Source: Rhizobium leguminosarum bv. trifolii WSM2297
Lineage (GTDB): Bacteria > Pseudomonadota > Alphaproteobacteria > Rhizobiales > Rhizobiaceae
DNA length: 64,000 nucleotides
Reading direction: 5' to 3'
Assembly: GCF_000271845.1 (NCBI RefSeq)
Contig: NZ_JH719393.1
Location: 186,001-250,000 of the forward strand
Part shown: one piece after another, positions 43,814 through 52,904 of the stretch
Position numbering within the stretch: the first letter of the stretch is position 1
How the letters are laid out: every line of letters begins with the position of its first letter
The notes under the pieces: generated by a model
Seen by the model: the letters and a program-made list of their open reading frames with translations, nothing else
Database searches by the model: none
Told to the model about the DNA's origin: nothing
Program-made: the position numbers and the translations under genes

Positions 43814-44724
43814 GTCGGGCTCCGAAGACGGGCGCGAAAATTGAGGAACGCGCCGAGCTTATCGAGTTGAGGCATCCCGAACCGAGATAGCCGGACGAAA
43901 AGCACCAGCAGGAACACCGCATGGCCGCCGATCAGGAAACCTTGCGGATGCAGCTGCGCGCCGAGCGATTGAGCAAGGCCGAGAACGATGCCGCCGGCAA
44001 GCGTGCCCCAGAGCGACCCCGCTCCGCCAATGACAGCCGTCTCGAAAGCAAAGAGAAGCTGCGGGCCGCCGGCATAGGGGCTGAAGGTCGCCCGCATGCC
44101 GAGAAAGGCGCCGGCGATCCCGATCGTCACCATGGTGATTGCGGTCGCGACGGCATTGACGCGGCGCGCATCGATGCCGACGAGCCCTGCCGTGTCCGGA
44201 TCTTCGGACGTGGCGCGGATGGCGCGGCCGAGCGCAAAGCGGCTGAGGAAGAATTGCAGCCCGCCGAGAATGAGGATCGCCGTCACCATCATCATCACCG
44301 CAAGCTTGCCGACGAAGTTGTGGCCGGGCAGTTGCCAGGAGGCATAGGAGAGGTTGCCGATGAAGGGCGCCAGCGATCGTGTGTCGGCGCCGAACTGTTC
44401 GAACAGCAGGTTGTCGATGACGATCGACAGGCCGAAGGTCGTGAGAATCGGCAGCAGTGTGCCGCCGCGGGCGCTGCGTTCGAGAATGAAGCGCTGCAGC
44501 AGCCAGCCGATCAACGCCATGACGGGCAGCACGATCAGCAGGCCGGCGAAAGGCGGAATGCCGGCTTTGGCGGCGAGCAGCCACAGGCCGTAGGCGGCAG
44601 CGACCGCCAGGCTGCCATGGGCGAGATTGATGATCCGCATGACGGAAAACATGAAGGACAGGCCGCAGGCGATGACGGCGTAATAACCGCCGAGCAGGAG
44701 ACCCTGGATCAGGGTGTTGATCAT
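43810..44724 (-). CDS. branched-chain-type ABC transporter permease (LivH family)
   Basis: The 304-residue membrane permease begins NTLIQGLLLGGYYAVIACGLSFMFSVMRIINLAHG, the classic LivH start. It has the cytoplasmic loop AIRATSEDPDTAGLVGID and the C-terminal GGAGSLWGTLAGGIVLG. It forms the translocation pore with the LivM-type protein. Its ATG overlaps the stop of the downstream-strand LivF gene by 4 nt. The whole set is translationally coupled. Confidence 0.93.
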   Translation of the reverse strand: MINTLIQGLLLGGYYAVIACGLSFMFSVMRIINLAHGSLAVAAAYGLWLLAAKAGIPPFAGLLIVLPVMALIGWLLQRFILERSARGGTLLPILTTFGLSIVIDNLLFEQFGADTRSLAPFIGNLSYASWQLPGHNFVGKLAVMMMVTAILILGGLQFFLSRFALGRAIRATSEDPDTAGLVGIDARRVNAVATAITMVTIGIAGAFLGMRATFSPYAGGPQLLFAFETAVIGGAGSLWGTLAGGIVLGLAQSLGAQLHPQGFLIGGHAVFLLVLFVRLSRFGMPQLDKLGAFLNFRARLRSPT

Positions 44725-45449
44725 GACACGCTCCTTTCGCCGGCTGCCCGGTGCAATCCGAAATAGGCGTTGGTGACATCAGCGCGCGCGACGGCGGCTG
44801 CCGGCCTGTCGAGGACGATGCGTCCCTCCAGCATGCAGATGATCCGGCTTGCGACACCCATGGCGCGGGCAAGATCCTGCTCGACGAGCACGATTGTCGT
44901 TCCCGAGGTCAGCAATGCCTGCAGCTGGGCGTAGACGCGGTCGACGACCAAAGGCGAAAGCCCGAGCGAGACCTCGTCCAGCAGCAGAATATCCGGGTTG
45001 CTCATCAGCGCCCGGCCGATCGCGGTCGCCTGCTGCTCGCCGCCGGAGAGGTGGCCGGTTTTGGCGTGACGGCGGGGTTTGAGGTTGGGGAAGGCGTCAA
45101 GCACGCGATCGATGCTCCACTCGCCCTTGCGGCCGCAGCTCTTTCCGAGAAGCAGGTTCTCTTCGACAGTCATCTGCGAAAACAGGCGCCGGCCTTCCGG
45201 CACCAGAGCGATGCCCTTGGCGATCCGTTTGTGCGACGGGATGGCAGCCAGATCTTCATCGTTGAGAAGGATCTGGCCGGAGGAGGGAAGGTGGGCTCCG
45301 GCGATCGACCTCAGCAGCGTCGTCTTGCCCGCACCGTTGGCGCCGACCAGTGCCAGCACCTCGCCCTTGGCGATATCGAAACTGACCCCGCGCACCGCCT
45401 GCAGCAGGCCGTGGCGAACGTCGAGGTTGCGGATGGAGAGAAGGCTCAT
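44721..45449 (-). CDS. ABC transporter ATP-binding protein (LivF family)
   Basis: The 242-residue ATPase has Walker A GANGAGKT (about 36-43), LVPEGRRLFSQMTVEENLLLG typical of LivF, signature LSGGEQQ, Walker B ILLLDEVSLGLSP and the switch His region replaced by VLVEQD, as usual for this family. It powers the Liv-type importer with the neighbouring LivG-like subunit. Start and stop overlap the neighbours by 4 nt. Confidence 0.94.
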   Translation of the reverse strand: MSLLSIRNLDVRHGLLQAVRGVSFDIAKGEVLALVGANGAGKTTLLRSIAGAHLPSSGQILLNDEDLAAIPSHKRIAKGIALVPEGRRLFSQMTVEENLLLGKSCGRKGEWSIDRVLDAFPNLKPRRHAKTGHLSGGEQQATAIGRALMSNPDILLLDEVSLGLSPLVVDRVYAQLQALLTSGTTIVLVEQDLARAMGVASRIICMLEGRIVLDRPAAAVARADVTNAYFGLHRAAGERSVS

Positions 45450-46198
45450 GCGGGTGTGCCTCCGAGATAGGCCTTGACCACTTCAGCGTCGCTCATGACC
45501 GTTTTCGGTTCGCCATCGGCGATGATCCTGCCGGCATCCATGCAGATCAGCCGTTCCGCCACCTGCAGCAGGATATGAACGATATGCTCGATCCAGACGA
45601 TGCCGATGCCGCGACGGCGCAATTCGAGGATGGTTTCCACCAGTTCGCTCGCCTCGCCATCGGTCAGGCCGCCGCCGATCTCGTCGAGCAGCAGCAGCCT
45701 CGGCTGCGTGGCAAGCGCACGCGCAAGCTCCAGACGTTTGCGATCGAGAAGACCGAGTGTGTCGGCCTGGCGGTTGGCGACGCCGAGCATGCCGCAGAGC
45801 GAAAGCGAATCCACCACGCGCTCATAGGCCTCGTCGCGGCTTGCCGCATTGCCATGCGATGCGGCGACGAAGACGTTTTCGAAGGTCGTCATGCCGCTGA
45901 AGGGTTTGGGAATCTGATGGGTGCGGACGAGCCCCGACCGGCAGCGTTCCGCCGCCGTCCGGCTCGTGACATCGACGCCGTCGAAGGTGATGCTTCCCGC
46001 ACTCGGCGGGAAGGCGCCGGCAAGCACTGAGAGCAGCGTCGACTTGCCCGCACCGTTCGGCCCAACGATACCGACCGCCTCGCCATCGCCCATGGAGAAA
46101 TTGAGGTTCTCCAGCACGACGAGGGCGCCGAACTGCTTGTGGATCCCTTTGGCCGAGAGAAAGGCTCCTCCCGGCCGATTTTGAGCTTCCTGCCGCAC
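45446..46198 (-). CDS. ABC transporter ATP-binding protein (LivG family)
   Basis: The 250-residue ATPase has Walker A GPNGAGKS, FSGMTTFENVFVA, a degenerate signature (LGLLDRKRLELARAL in place of LSGGQ) and Walker B LLLLDEIGGGL. The diverged signature is seen in other LivG proteins of aromatic-uptake systems. GTG 46198 is chosen: it lies 5 nt after the substrate-binding protein stop, and the longer upstream frame only reads that gene out of frame. Confidence 0.9.
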   Translation of the reverse strand: MRQEAQNRPGGAFLSAKGIHKQFGALVVLENLNFSMGDGEAVGIVGPNGAGKSTLLSVLAGAFPPSAGSITFDGVDVTSRTAAERCRSGLVRTHQIPKPFSGMTTFENVFVAASHGNAASRDEAYERVVDSLSLCGMLGVANRQADTLGLLDRKRLELARALATQPRLLLLDEIGGGLTDGEASELVETILELRRRGIGIVWIEHIVHILLQVAERLICMDAGRIIADGEPKTVMSDAEVVKAYLGGTPA

Positions 46199-46203
46199 TT
46201 TGG

Positions 46204-47523
46204 TTATCCGTTGTAAGCGGTAAGCTTGGCGCCGACCGGGACATTGGGATCCGTGGCGTTCTCGGTGACGACGTAGTCGAGCGCGAATTTCGAGCCCTCC
46301 GCCGCCTTCACCCATTGCGTGCCGATGATCGGCCCGGGCGAGACATTGGCGACGGGACCGCTGGTGAAGTCGACCTTGCCGGCGATCGTCGTCGTCTTCA
46401 GCGTTGCCAAGGCCTTGGCCACCGCCTCCTTGCTCTTGGCGTCGGTGCTGGCTTTCAACACATCGAAGCCGGCGTCGAGGAGCGCAAGGCTGGCGCCGAG
46501 CTGCTGCGTCCATTGCTTGCCGCTTGCGGCTTCATAACCGTCGGCGAGTTCGGTTCCGGAGACGCCGGTCAGCGTGGATTTGTAGGGGAAGGCCTTGTGC
46601 CAGTAAGCGGCGCTGCCGATGTTCAAGCCAAGATCGCCGAGCGCCTCTATGTCGGAAGGAAACAGGCCGGTCTTCGCCACCTGGCAGATCTTGATCTGCT
46701 GGGTGAGGCCCTGCTGTGCCGCTTGACGCCAGAAGGCGGCGAAGTCGGGCGGGATCGGGAAAGAGTTGAAGATCTCGACGCCCTCCTGCCGGAAAAGGGC
46801 GATCTGCGCGGTAAAGTCGGTGGTTCCGGTTTCATAGGCGCCGGGATCGACGATGGTGAAGCCCGCCTTGGCAAGTGCGGGCGCCAGATGGGTGCGGATC
46901 GCATTGCCGTCGGCATCGTTGGGATACATGACGCCGACCTTCTTGTTGGTCTCGATCAGGTTCCACTGCGAGACATAGGCCTTGTGGAACTCTTCGACCC
47001 CGAAGCCGAAATGATAGGTCCACTTGAACGGCGAAGGCGCGCCGGGCTTGGCGCCGCGGCCGAAATACCAGGCTTCCCAGGGCATGACGGTCGACAGGCA
47101 GGGGATGCCAGCCGCTTCACAGGCGTCGGCCACCGGATTGATGGTTTCGGGGGTGGAGACGGCGAGCATCAGGTCGATCGCCTGGTTGTTGATCAGGTCC
47201 TTGGCCAGCTGGCCGGCGCGCGAGGGGTCGGACTGGGTGTCCTGATCGAGGATCTCGACCTTCCAGGTCTTGCCGCCCGCCTGCAAGCCGTTCGCCAGCG
47301 CCTTGCGCGCCAGATCGAGCACGTAGCCGTCGGTCTCGCCGAAGCCGCCTAGGGGGCCGGTGCGCGGGCTGATGAAGCCGACCTTCAACGTATCGCCACC
47401 TTGGGCGAAAACCGTGCGGCCGGAAAGCGCCAGCGCCGCGCTGCCTGCGGCCGCCGATGCGATGAAAGAGCGGCGGGTGAGAGACGCCGTCTTGAGTTTT
47501 CCATTGCGGAAAAGGCCGTTCAT
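46204..47523 (-). CDS. Tat-exported ABC substrate-binding protein, Liv-type (probable aromatic ligand)
   Basis: The 439-residue periplasmic binding protein has a Tat signal (LTRRSFIASAAAGSAAL, twin Arg at 17-18; cleavage near VFA-Q at 40). The type I periplasmic-binding fold follows: VGFISPRTGPLGGFG, DLMLAVSTPETINPVADACEAAGIPCLS, VGVMYPNDADGNA. Use of the Tat route suggests folding before export. The ligand is probably a phenylpropanoid or aromatic acid, judged only from the operon. It is encoded upstream of the four transporter genes. Confidence 0.9.
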   Translation of the reverse strand: MNGLFRNGKLKTASLTRRSFIASAAAGSAALALSGRTVFAQGGDTLKVGFISPRTGPLGGFGETDGYVLDLARKALANGLQAGGKTWKVEILDQDTQSDPSRAGQLAKDLINNQAIDLMLAVSTPETINPVADACEAAGIPCLSTVMPWEAWYFGRGAKPGAPSPFKWTYHFGFGVEEFHKAYVSQWNLIETNKKVGVMYPNDADGNAIRTHLAPALAKAGFTIVDPGAYETGTTDFTAQIALFRQEGVEIFNSFPIPPDFAAFWRQAAQQGLTQQIKICQVAKTGLFPSDIEALGDLGLNIGSAAYWHKAFPYKSTLTGVSGTELADGYEAASGKQWTQQLGASLALLDAGFDVLKASTDAKSKEAVAKALATLKTTTIAGKVDFTSGPVANVSPGPIIGTQWVKAAEGSKFALDYVVTENATDPNVPVGAKLTAYNG

Positions 47524-47583
47524 GAAATCAATCCTCCGTTTGGGCCTCCCAGCCCGTTCCCATTATTCTCGGCCGATCCGAAT

Positions 47584-49047
47584 TCAGATCGGGTATTGCC
47601 GTTTTCCCGATGCCATGGTGACCCATCTGAGCTCGGTGAATTCATCGATCGCGGCCTTGCCGCCGAAGCGGCCATAACCGCTTGATTTGACCCCGCCGAA
47701 CGGCATTTGCGGCTCGTCGGAAACCGTGGCTTCATTGATGTGGCAGATGCCGGATTCGAGCCGCATGGCGATGGCCATCGCCGCATTGACATCGGCGCTG
47801 AAAACCGCCGCCGACAGCCCGTATTCATTGTCGTTGGCAACCGTCACCGCCTCGTCGACGCTGCCGACCCGGATGATCGCCGCGACCGGCCCGAAGCTCT
47901 CCTCGCGGTAGATGCGCATGGCAGGCGTGACGTGATCGATGACCGTCGCATCCATCAGCGTGCCATGGGCTTCGCCGCCGCAGACGAGGGTCGCGCCCTT
48001 CTGGAAGGCATCATCGATCAGCGATCTGACACGGCGCACGGCTTCGGCGTTGATCAGCGTGCCGAGCGGCGTGTTGCCGTCGCCGGGGTGGCCCGCTACG
48101 AGGGTTTCGGCCTTCGTCCGGAATTTGCCGACGAAGCCGTCGGCGATCTCGTCCATCAGGATGATCCGCTCGGTGGACATGCAGATCTGGCCCTGGTTCA
48201 TGAAGGCGCCGAACGCGGCGGCACCAACCGCCTCGTCGATATCGGCGTCGGCAAGGACGATGAAGGGTGCCTTGCCGCCGAGCTCGAGCAGGCAGCGCTT
48301 CAGGTGCCTTGCCGCCGTTTCGGCGATGATCCTGCCGACGCGGGTGGAGCCGGTGAAATTGATACGGCGCACGGCGGGATGGGCGATCAGCGCATCGACG
48401 ACTGCAGCGGCTTCACTCGGCGCATTGGAGACGACATTGACGACGCCGCGAGGGAAACCGGCATCCCGCAGGACGTCGCCGATCAGGCCATGGGTCTTCG
48501 GGCAGAGTTCGGAGGCCTTGAGGACGACGGTGTTGCCGCAGGCAAGCGGCATGGCGACTGCGCGGGTGCCAAGAATAATCGGCGCATTCCACGGGGCGAT
48601 GCCGACGCAGACCCCGGCCGGCTGACGCACCGCCATGGCGAGGCTTCCAGGAATGCCTGACGGAATGAGCTCGCCCGATATTTGCGTGGTCATCGCCGCC
48701 GCCTCGCGAAGAATATCTGCGCCGAGCCCGCAATTGATCGCTGCCCATTGTGCCGTGGCGCCGGTTTCGCCGGTCATGGCGGCGATGAGTTCGGGGGTCC
48801 TGATATCGAGAATATCGGCGGCGGCGTTCAGCAGTCTGCGCCTTTCGCCCGGGCCGGTCTGCGACCAGCCGGGAAAAGCCGCCGCGGCCGCATTGGCCGC
48901 CCGCCTCATGTCGGCTACGGATCCTGCCGAAGCGATCGTTGCGACATCGCCGGTCAGCGGATCGATGCGTTCGAAGGTGGCCCCCTCGGAAGCATCCATC
49001 GCCTCGTTGTTGATCATCAGTTTTGCCGAAAACACTGTTTTACCCAC
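47584..49047 (-). CDS. NAD(P)-dependent aldehyde dehydrogenase, vanillin dehydrogenase-like (second copy)
   Basis: The 487-residue ALDH is a paralogue of the one at 40492, with the same APWNAP, LLELGGKAP, NQGQICMSTERI and FGGVKSSGYGRFGGKAAIDEFTELRW motifs; active-site Glu and Cys are intact. It probably acts on vanillin or a related aldehyde. GTG 49047 is the longest sensible start; GTG at 49035 or ATG at 49017 are alternatives. It is the first gene of the eight-gene operon, and the AraC regulator is encoded divergently. Confidence 0.88.
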   Translation of the reverse strand: MGKTVFSAKLMINNEAMDASEGATFERIDPLTGDVATIASAGSVADMRRAANAAAAAFPGWSQTGPGERRRLLNAAADILDIRTPELIAAMTGETGATAQWAAINCGLGADILREAAAMTTQISGELIPSGIPGSLAMAVRQPAGVCVGIAPWNAPIILGTRAVAMPLACGNTVVLKASELCPKTHGLIGDVLRDAGFPRGVVNVVSNAPSEAAAVVDALIAHPAVRRINFTGSTRVGRIIAETAARHLKRCLLELGGKAPFIVLADADIDEAVGAAAFGAFMNQGQICMSTERIILMDEIADGFVGKFRTKAETLVAGHPGDGNTPLGTLINAEAVRRVRSLIDDAFQKGATLVCGGEAHGTLMDATVIDHVTPAMRIYREESFGPVAAIIRVGSVDEAVTVANDNEYGLSAAVFSADVNAAMAIAMRLESGICHINEATVSDEPQMPFGGVKSSGYGRFGGKAAIDEFTELRWVTMASGKRQYPI

Positions 49048-49271
49048 TCGCCATTTACCGGCGTTTGCATTGTTGCCATGGGAGAAAACGAGCCGACGCC
49101 ACGGCCCAAAGGCCGCCTGAGCGTTCCTGCGTCTGTCGGAGTGCCTCCTCCCAAAGGCTGATGAAGGTAAGGTTACGCCGATCGATTTCGGATGGAATGC
49201 GATTTACTGGGTTAATATTGTAATTATCCGGTGATTGCCGCAATATTTGGCAGGCGAACGGAGGAGAGGCC
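49048..49271. promoter_or_regulatory. divergent promoter region with AATATTG inverted repeat
   Basis: This region separates the ALDH operon and the AraC gene. It contains AATATTG (49214-49220) and CAATATT (49241-49247), a perfect 7-bp inverted repeat 20 nt apart, in an AT-rich patch close to the AraC start. It may be an operator for the AraC regulator, but AraC sites are more often direct repeats. Confidence 0.4.
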
Positions 49272-50171
49272 TTGGCGACGGACGGAGGCATTCATCACTA
49301 TGCCAGGGGCGAGTGGCACGCACCGCCGCTGTCGCACCGGCGCATCCGTTTCCAAAAAGGGTTGTATGCCGATTTCCACCATTTCCTGCTGCTCGGCGAA
49401 GGGGCGGCCGAGCTTCATTTCGACAATGGCGAAGATAGGCCCTTGCAGGGGCCGCTGCTTGCCTTCCTGCCGCCACAGGCGCGCTGCGACCTGTCGATCG
49501 GAGCCGGAACCGCGGCCCATTTGGTCGGGGTGTCGACGCAGATCATGGTCGATGCGATCGGCGACAAGGTGGAATCCTATTCGCTGCGCATCTTCACCGA
49601 ACAGCGCAAGCTGGTCGAGGCAGTGGATCCCGCGCTGGTGGCCGAAATCAGCCCGCTGATTTCGGGCTTCGTGCGGGAGCTCGGTGATCCCTCCCGCTCC
49701 TCCTGGATGGTCGCATCGGCCTATATCAGGCTGATCCTGATGACGCTGTGGCGCGGTTCCGACGGCGAGAGAAACGAGCCGCGCGGGCAGGGCGAAACCG
49801 GATCGATCCTGCAGCGCTATCGCCAGCTGGTCGAGGCCGGCTTCCGCCGGCACCGGCCGATCAGCGATTATGCCGCGGAATTGGGCGTCACTGCCGACCG
49901 GCTGCATTCGATCTGCCAAAGGACGCTCGGCCGCTCGCCGATCCAACTTCTGCACGAGCGCGTGGTCCAGGAGGCCAAGCTAAGACTGGAGCGCTCGGCC
50001 CGCAATATCCAGGAAATCTCCGACAGCCTCGGCTTCCGCGACCCGACCTATTTCAGCCATTTCTTCAAGCGCAAGACCGGCCTCTCCCCCGCCGGCTATC
50101 GCGAAATAGCCCGGGCGTCGGCTGGGTCGGGAAATAGTATGCTGTCTTCGGGCTATGCGGATTGGCCTTAA
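49272..50171 (+). CDS. AraC-family transcriptional regulator
   Basis: The 299-residue regulator has an N-terminal cupin-like sensing half (about 20-100, FLLLGEGAAELHFDNGED) and a C-terminal AraC double HTH (about 195-285, ISDYAAELGVTADRLHSICQ, IQEISDSLGFRDPTYFSHFFKRKTGLSPAGYR). TTG 49272 is used because GGAGGAGAGG sits directly upstream and no better ATG is near. It probably activates the divergent aromatic aldehyde dehydrogenase/transporter operon in response to an aromatic ligand. Confidence 0.88.
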   Translation: MATDGGIHHYARGEWHAPPLSHRRIRFQKGLYADFHHFLLLGEGAAELHFDNGEDRPLQGPLLAFLPPQARCDLSIGAGTAAHLVGVSTQIMVDAIGDKVESYSLRIFTEQRKLVEAVDPALVAEISPLISGFVRELGDPSRSSWMVASAYIRLILMTLWRGSDGERNEPRGQGETGSILQRYRQLVEAGFRRHRPISDYAAELGVTADRLHSICQRTLGRSPIQLLHERVVQEAKLRLERSARNIQEISDSLGFRDPTYFSHFFKRKTGLSPAGYREIARASAGSGNSMLSSGYADWP

Positions 50172-50344
50172 GCTCTGGCATCATCAAAGCAATAGCTTGC
50201 GCAATCTTGAGTCACAAATCATGCAGCTGTCGGCCCGCGCTAGGCGATTTTTTGCTGCCGGCGCCGCGGCGCATGACCTCGGATGACCGATCCACGGCAG
50301 GGAAAGTTCCGGACGCTTGCGCTTCCTGCGCGAGCAGGTTATAC

Positions 50345-50364
50345 ACTGAACTATATGGTTCAGT
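50345..50364. promoter_or_regulatory. inverted repeat over the arsR-type start codon
   Basis: ACTGAAC (50345-50351) and GTTCAGT (50358-50364) form a perfect 7-bp inverted repeat with a 6-nt centre, TATATG, that contains the ATG of the ArsR-family gene. Operators of ArsR regulators are such palindromes near their own promoter, so this is a likely autoregulation site. Confidence 0.6.
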
Positions 50365-50702
50365 ATGGAAGTCCTCCCCTCGATCTCTCGTTCGCGGCGC
50401 TGTCCGATGCGACCCGCCGCGGGATCATCGATCAGCTTGGGCAAGGGAACGCGTCGATCACCAGTCTCGCGGATAAGTTCCAGATGACGCTGACCGGCAT
50501 GAAGAAGCATGTCCAGGTTCTCGAGCGAGCGGGGCTCGTCGTCACGCAGAAGGTCGGACGGGTGAGAACCTGCAGGCTTGGGAAACGCGGCCTCGAGGCG
50601 GAGGCCGAGTGGATCGAGGCGCACCGCAAGCTCTTCGAGGCCCGTTTCGAAGCATTGGACGAAATCATCAGTGAAATGAAACAGGAGGGAAGCGATGACT
50701 GA
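50355..50702 (+). CDS. ArsR-family winged-helix transcriptional regulator
   Basis: The 115-residue regulator has a winged HTH (about 10-85): LSFAALSDATRRGIIDQLGQ, SITSLADKFQMTLTGMKKHVQVLERAGLV, then a wing with GRVRTCRLG. It lacks the metal-binding Cys motif of ArsR/SmtB, as in the subgroup paired with SRPBCC proteins. ATG 50355 is chosen by homology; an upstream start at 50283 would precede the palindrome. It overlaps the next gene by 8 nt. Confidence 0.9.
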   Translation: MVQYGSPPLDLSFAALSDATRRGIIDQLGQGNASITSLADKFQMTLTGMKKHVQVLERAGLVVTQKVGRVRTCRLGKRGLEAEAEWIEAHRKLFEARFEALDEIISEMKQEGSDD

Positions 50703-51198
50703 GCAAGTTAACAGAACAGGTGGTCCGCAGAACCGCACGTCAGTCGAGCGCAGAGGGGATCGCGAACTCGTGGTAACCCGGACATTCAATGCGCCGCCGA
50801 GCACAGTTTACAAGGCTTGGAGCCAGCCCGAGCTGTTCCAGCGCTGGTGGGTGCCAAAATCCGTATCCGGCGTTTCGCTCGTATCATGCGATATGGACGT
50901 CCGTACCGGCGGCAAATATCGGCTGGAATTCGGCGCCGTCGATTCCGACACCATGGCCTTCTATGGCAAATATCTCGAGGTGGTGCCGAACGAGCGCATC
51001 GTCTGGACCAACGACGAGGGCGAAGAGGGCGCGATCACGACCGTGACCTTCGAGGACCAAGGCGGGAGGACCCTACTGACTTTCCGCGAAGTCTATCCAT
51101 CCAAGGAGGCGCTAGAGGAAGCACTGCAGGGTTCGGCGGCCGCATTGCCGGAGCAGTTGGAGCAGCTCGACGAATTGGTTTCCAGCCTGGGCGAATAG
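50695..51198 (+). CDS. SRPBCC/AHSA1-domain protein
   Basis: The 167-residue protein has one AHSA1 domain: RELVVTRTFNAPPSTVYKAWSQPELFQRWW (about 23-52), VSCDMDVRTGGKYRLEF, NERIVWTND and LTFREVYPSKEALEEAL. These helix-grip proteins bind hydrophobic ligands or interact with Hsp90-like partners. A pair with an overlapping ArsR gene is common in Rhizobiales; the regulator probably controls this gene. The ligand is unknown. Confidence 0.9.
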   Translation: MTEQVNRTGGPQNRTSVERRGDRELVVTRTFNAPPSTVYKAWSQPELFQRWWVPKSVSGVSLVSCDMDVRTGGKYRLEFGAVDSDTMAFYGKYLEVVPNERIVWTNDEGEEGAITTVTFEDQGGRTLLTFREVYPSKEALEEALQGSAAALPEQLEQLDELVSSLGE

Positions 51199-51328
51199 GG
51201 AAGTGATTCCACCGGCCTTTCTGGCCGGAAGGAGTGCGCAAAGCAGTCTATCCTTCGACAACGAAAAAGTTCGCTTCGGCCCCTTAGCAGAAACCGCGAA
51301 GGCTGGCTTGACGTTGACGAGCAGACGG

Positions 51329-52735
51329 TCACGAGAGGGCGAAGATTCTGACCTCTCTCCCGATGCCTTGAAGTTCCGCCATCCGGGAGGCGGAGGTGAT
51401 GCCGCTGTCACGCAGGATGTCCGAAACCTGGGCATCCCCAACGATCGCCTCCGTCGTCATGATCACATTGGGATCGGCAAGGCCCTGGACGCGGGAGGCG
51501 ATGTTGACGGTCTGGCCGAAATAGTCCTGCCGGTCGTTCAGGTTGACTGCGAGGCATGGTCCCTCATGGATGCCGATCTTCAGGAGAAGATCGTCGCTGC
51601 CATGTTCGGCATTCAGCCGAAGCATCGCTTCGCGCATCTTGAGCGCGGCCGCCACCGCGCGGTCCGGGCTCGGAAAGGTCGCCATCACGGCATCGCCTAT
51701 GGTCTTGACGACGGCTCCGGCCTCTGTGGCGACGATCTCGTGAAGAACCCTGAAATGCGCCCGCACCAGATCGAAGGCAGCGAGATCTCCGACGCGCTCG
51801 TAAAGCGCGGTCGAGCCCCTCAAGTCGGTGAAGAGGAACGTCAGGCTGGTGATCTTGAGGCGCTGGTCGACGTCGAGCGTGTCTGTCCGATAGATGTCGC
51901 GGAAGCTCTGGTTCGTCAGCAGGCGCTTGGCCGTCAGGAAGGCGCGTCTGCGGCCCAGTATGTCGTGCAGTTCGTCTCCGGCGACACAGACGTTCGGCAC
52001 CACTCTGCGATCGGTGTGGTTTTCGAGCGTGAGCCGCAGCGAGCCCGGACGCAGGGTTAGCGTTTCGTTCAGCGCATGCCCGTGACGAATGACCATCGAG
52101 AGGGTTTGACGTTCGTCGGTGGGCTCACCCTGCACGTCGATGAATTGCGCCGCGTGCGTCACCGCATCGAAGATGATGACAAATTGCGCCGGCAATTGCA
52201 GCGAGACAAAAGCCTTTTCGCCCGGATCCAGCTCGATCATCTCCAGCTGGATGCGTTTAAACCGCGCTTCGAGATCGTCAGGCAGGTCGACTCCGGAGCT
52301 GAAGAAGATCTGGCGGTAATATTCGAGCGGCGGCAACCGATCGGGATCGTGGGCGGCGATCCTGCGCACTCTCGGACTGACCGTGAACGTCACCTCGACC
52401 ATCTCGTCGAGGGTCGGCTGGTATCCGGCCGCGCAGAGCGCGCAATGATAGGTGTCCTGGTCGACGGTTTTCAGGGTCGCACCGCTGTCGAGGACGCCGC
52501 CGCATCCCGGGCAAAGCACATTCCAGGTCATCTCGAACGCGCCTATGCGGGCTGCATGCAGAAACGCTGCGATGGTTTTTTCCTGATCGAGATGATGCGC
52601 ATCGGCGAAGGCGAGCACATTGATGCGATTGAGATCGCGATCCGAGCCATGCAGGACGACATTTTCGATGCACTCGACCGTCTGCGGGTCAGCCGCCTGT
52701 CTCAGGGAGGCAAAAAGCACGTCCAGTTCGCTCAT
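51329..52735 (-). CDS. class III adenylate/guanylate cyclase with DUF5939 and zinc-ribbon region
   Basis: The 468-residue cytoplasmic protein has a DUF5939-type N-terminal part containing a zinc-ribbon-like set of cysteines (C75, C78, C98, C101) and a class III cyclase domain (about 295-465). The catalytic pattern is FLFTDLRGST (metal Asp304), KTIGDAV (Lys344, Asp348), KIGIHEGP, and QTVNIASRVQ (Asn411, Arg415). All key residues are present, so it should make cAMP (or cGMP). The sensing input is unknown. It converges with the SRPBCC gene and stands alone. Confidence 0.9.
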   Translation of the reverse strand: MSELDVLFASLRQAADPQTVECIENVVLHGSDRDLNRINVLAFADAHHLDQEKTIAAFLHAARIGAFEMTWNVLCPGCGGVLDSGATLKTVDQDTYHCALCAAGYQPTLDEMVEVTFTVSPRVRRIAAHDPDRLPPLEYYRQIFFSSGVDLPDDLEARFKRIQLEMIELDPGEKAFVSLQLPAQFVIIFDAVTHAAQFIDVQGEPTDERQTLSMVIRHGHALNETLTLRPGSLRLTLENHTDRRVVPNVCVAGDELHDILGRRRAFLTAKRLLTNQSFRDIYRTDTLDVDQRLKITSLTFLFTDLRGSTALYERVGDLAAFDLVRAHFRVLHEIVATEAGAVVKTIGDAVMATFPSPDRAVAAALKMREAMLRLNAEHGSDDLLLKIGIHEGPCLAVNLNDRQDYFGQTVNIASRVQGLADPNVIMTTEAIVGDAQVSDILRDSGITSASRMAELQGIGREVRIFALS

Positions 52736-52904
52736 AACAAGTCTCCGTGCGCATAACCCACGGCGGACGACGCCAGGGCCGGGATCATAACACGGGAATT
52801 TCCGAATAGAAATCTATGGATGCTGCCCGCTTCCCGACTACCTGATTGTCCATATTGAGCGCCGACGATATCTCGGCCGCTTCGGGCCGGAGCGAAGGCG
52901 GGTT

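Noticed and set aside
46199..46513. 105-codon N-terminal extension of the LivG-like frame
   Set aside because: It reads the end of the substrate-binding protein gene out of frame; GTG 46198 lies just after that gene's stop.
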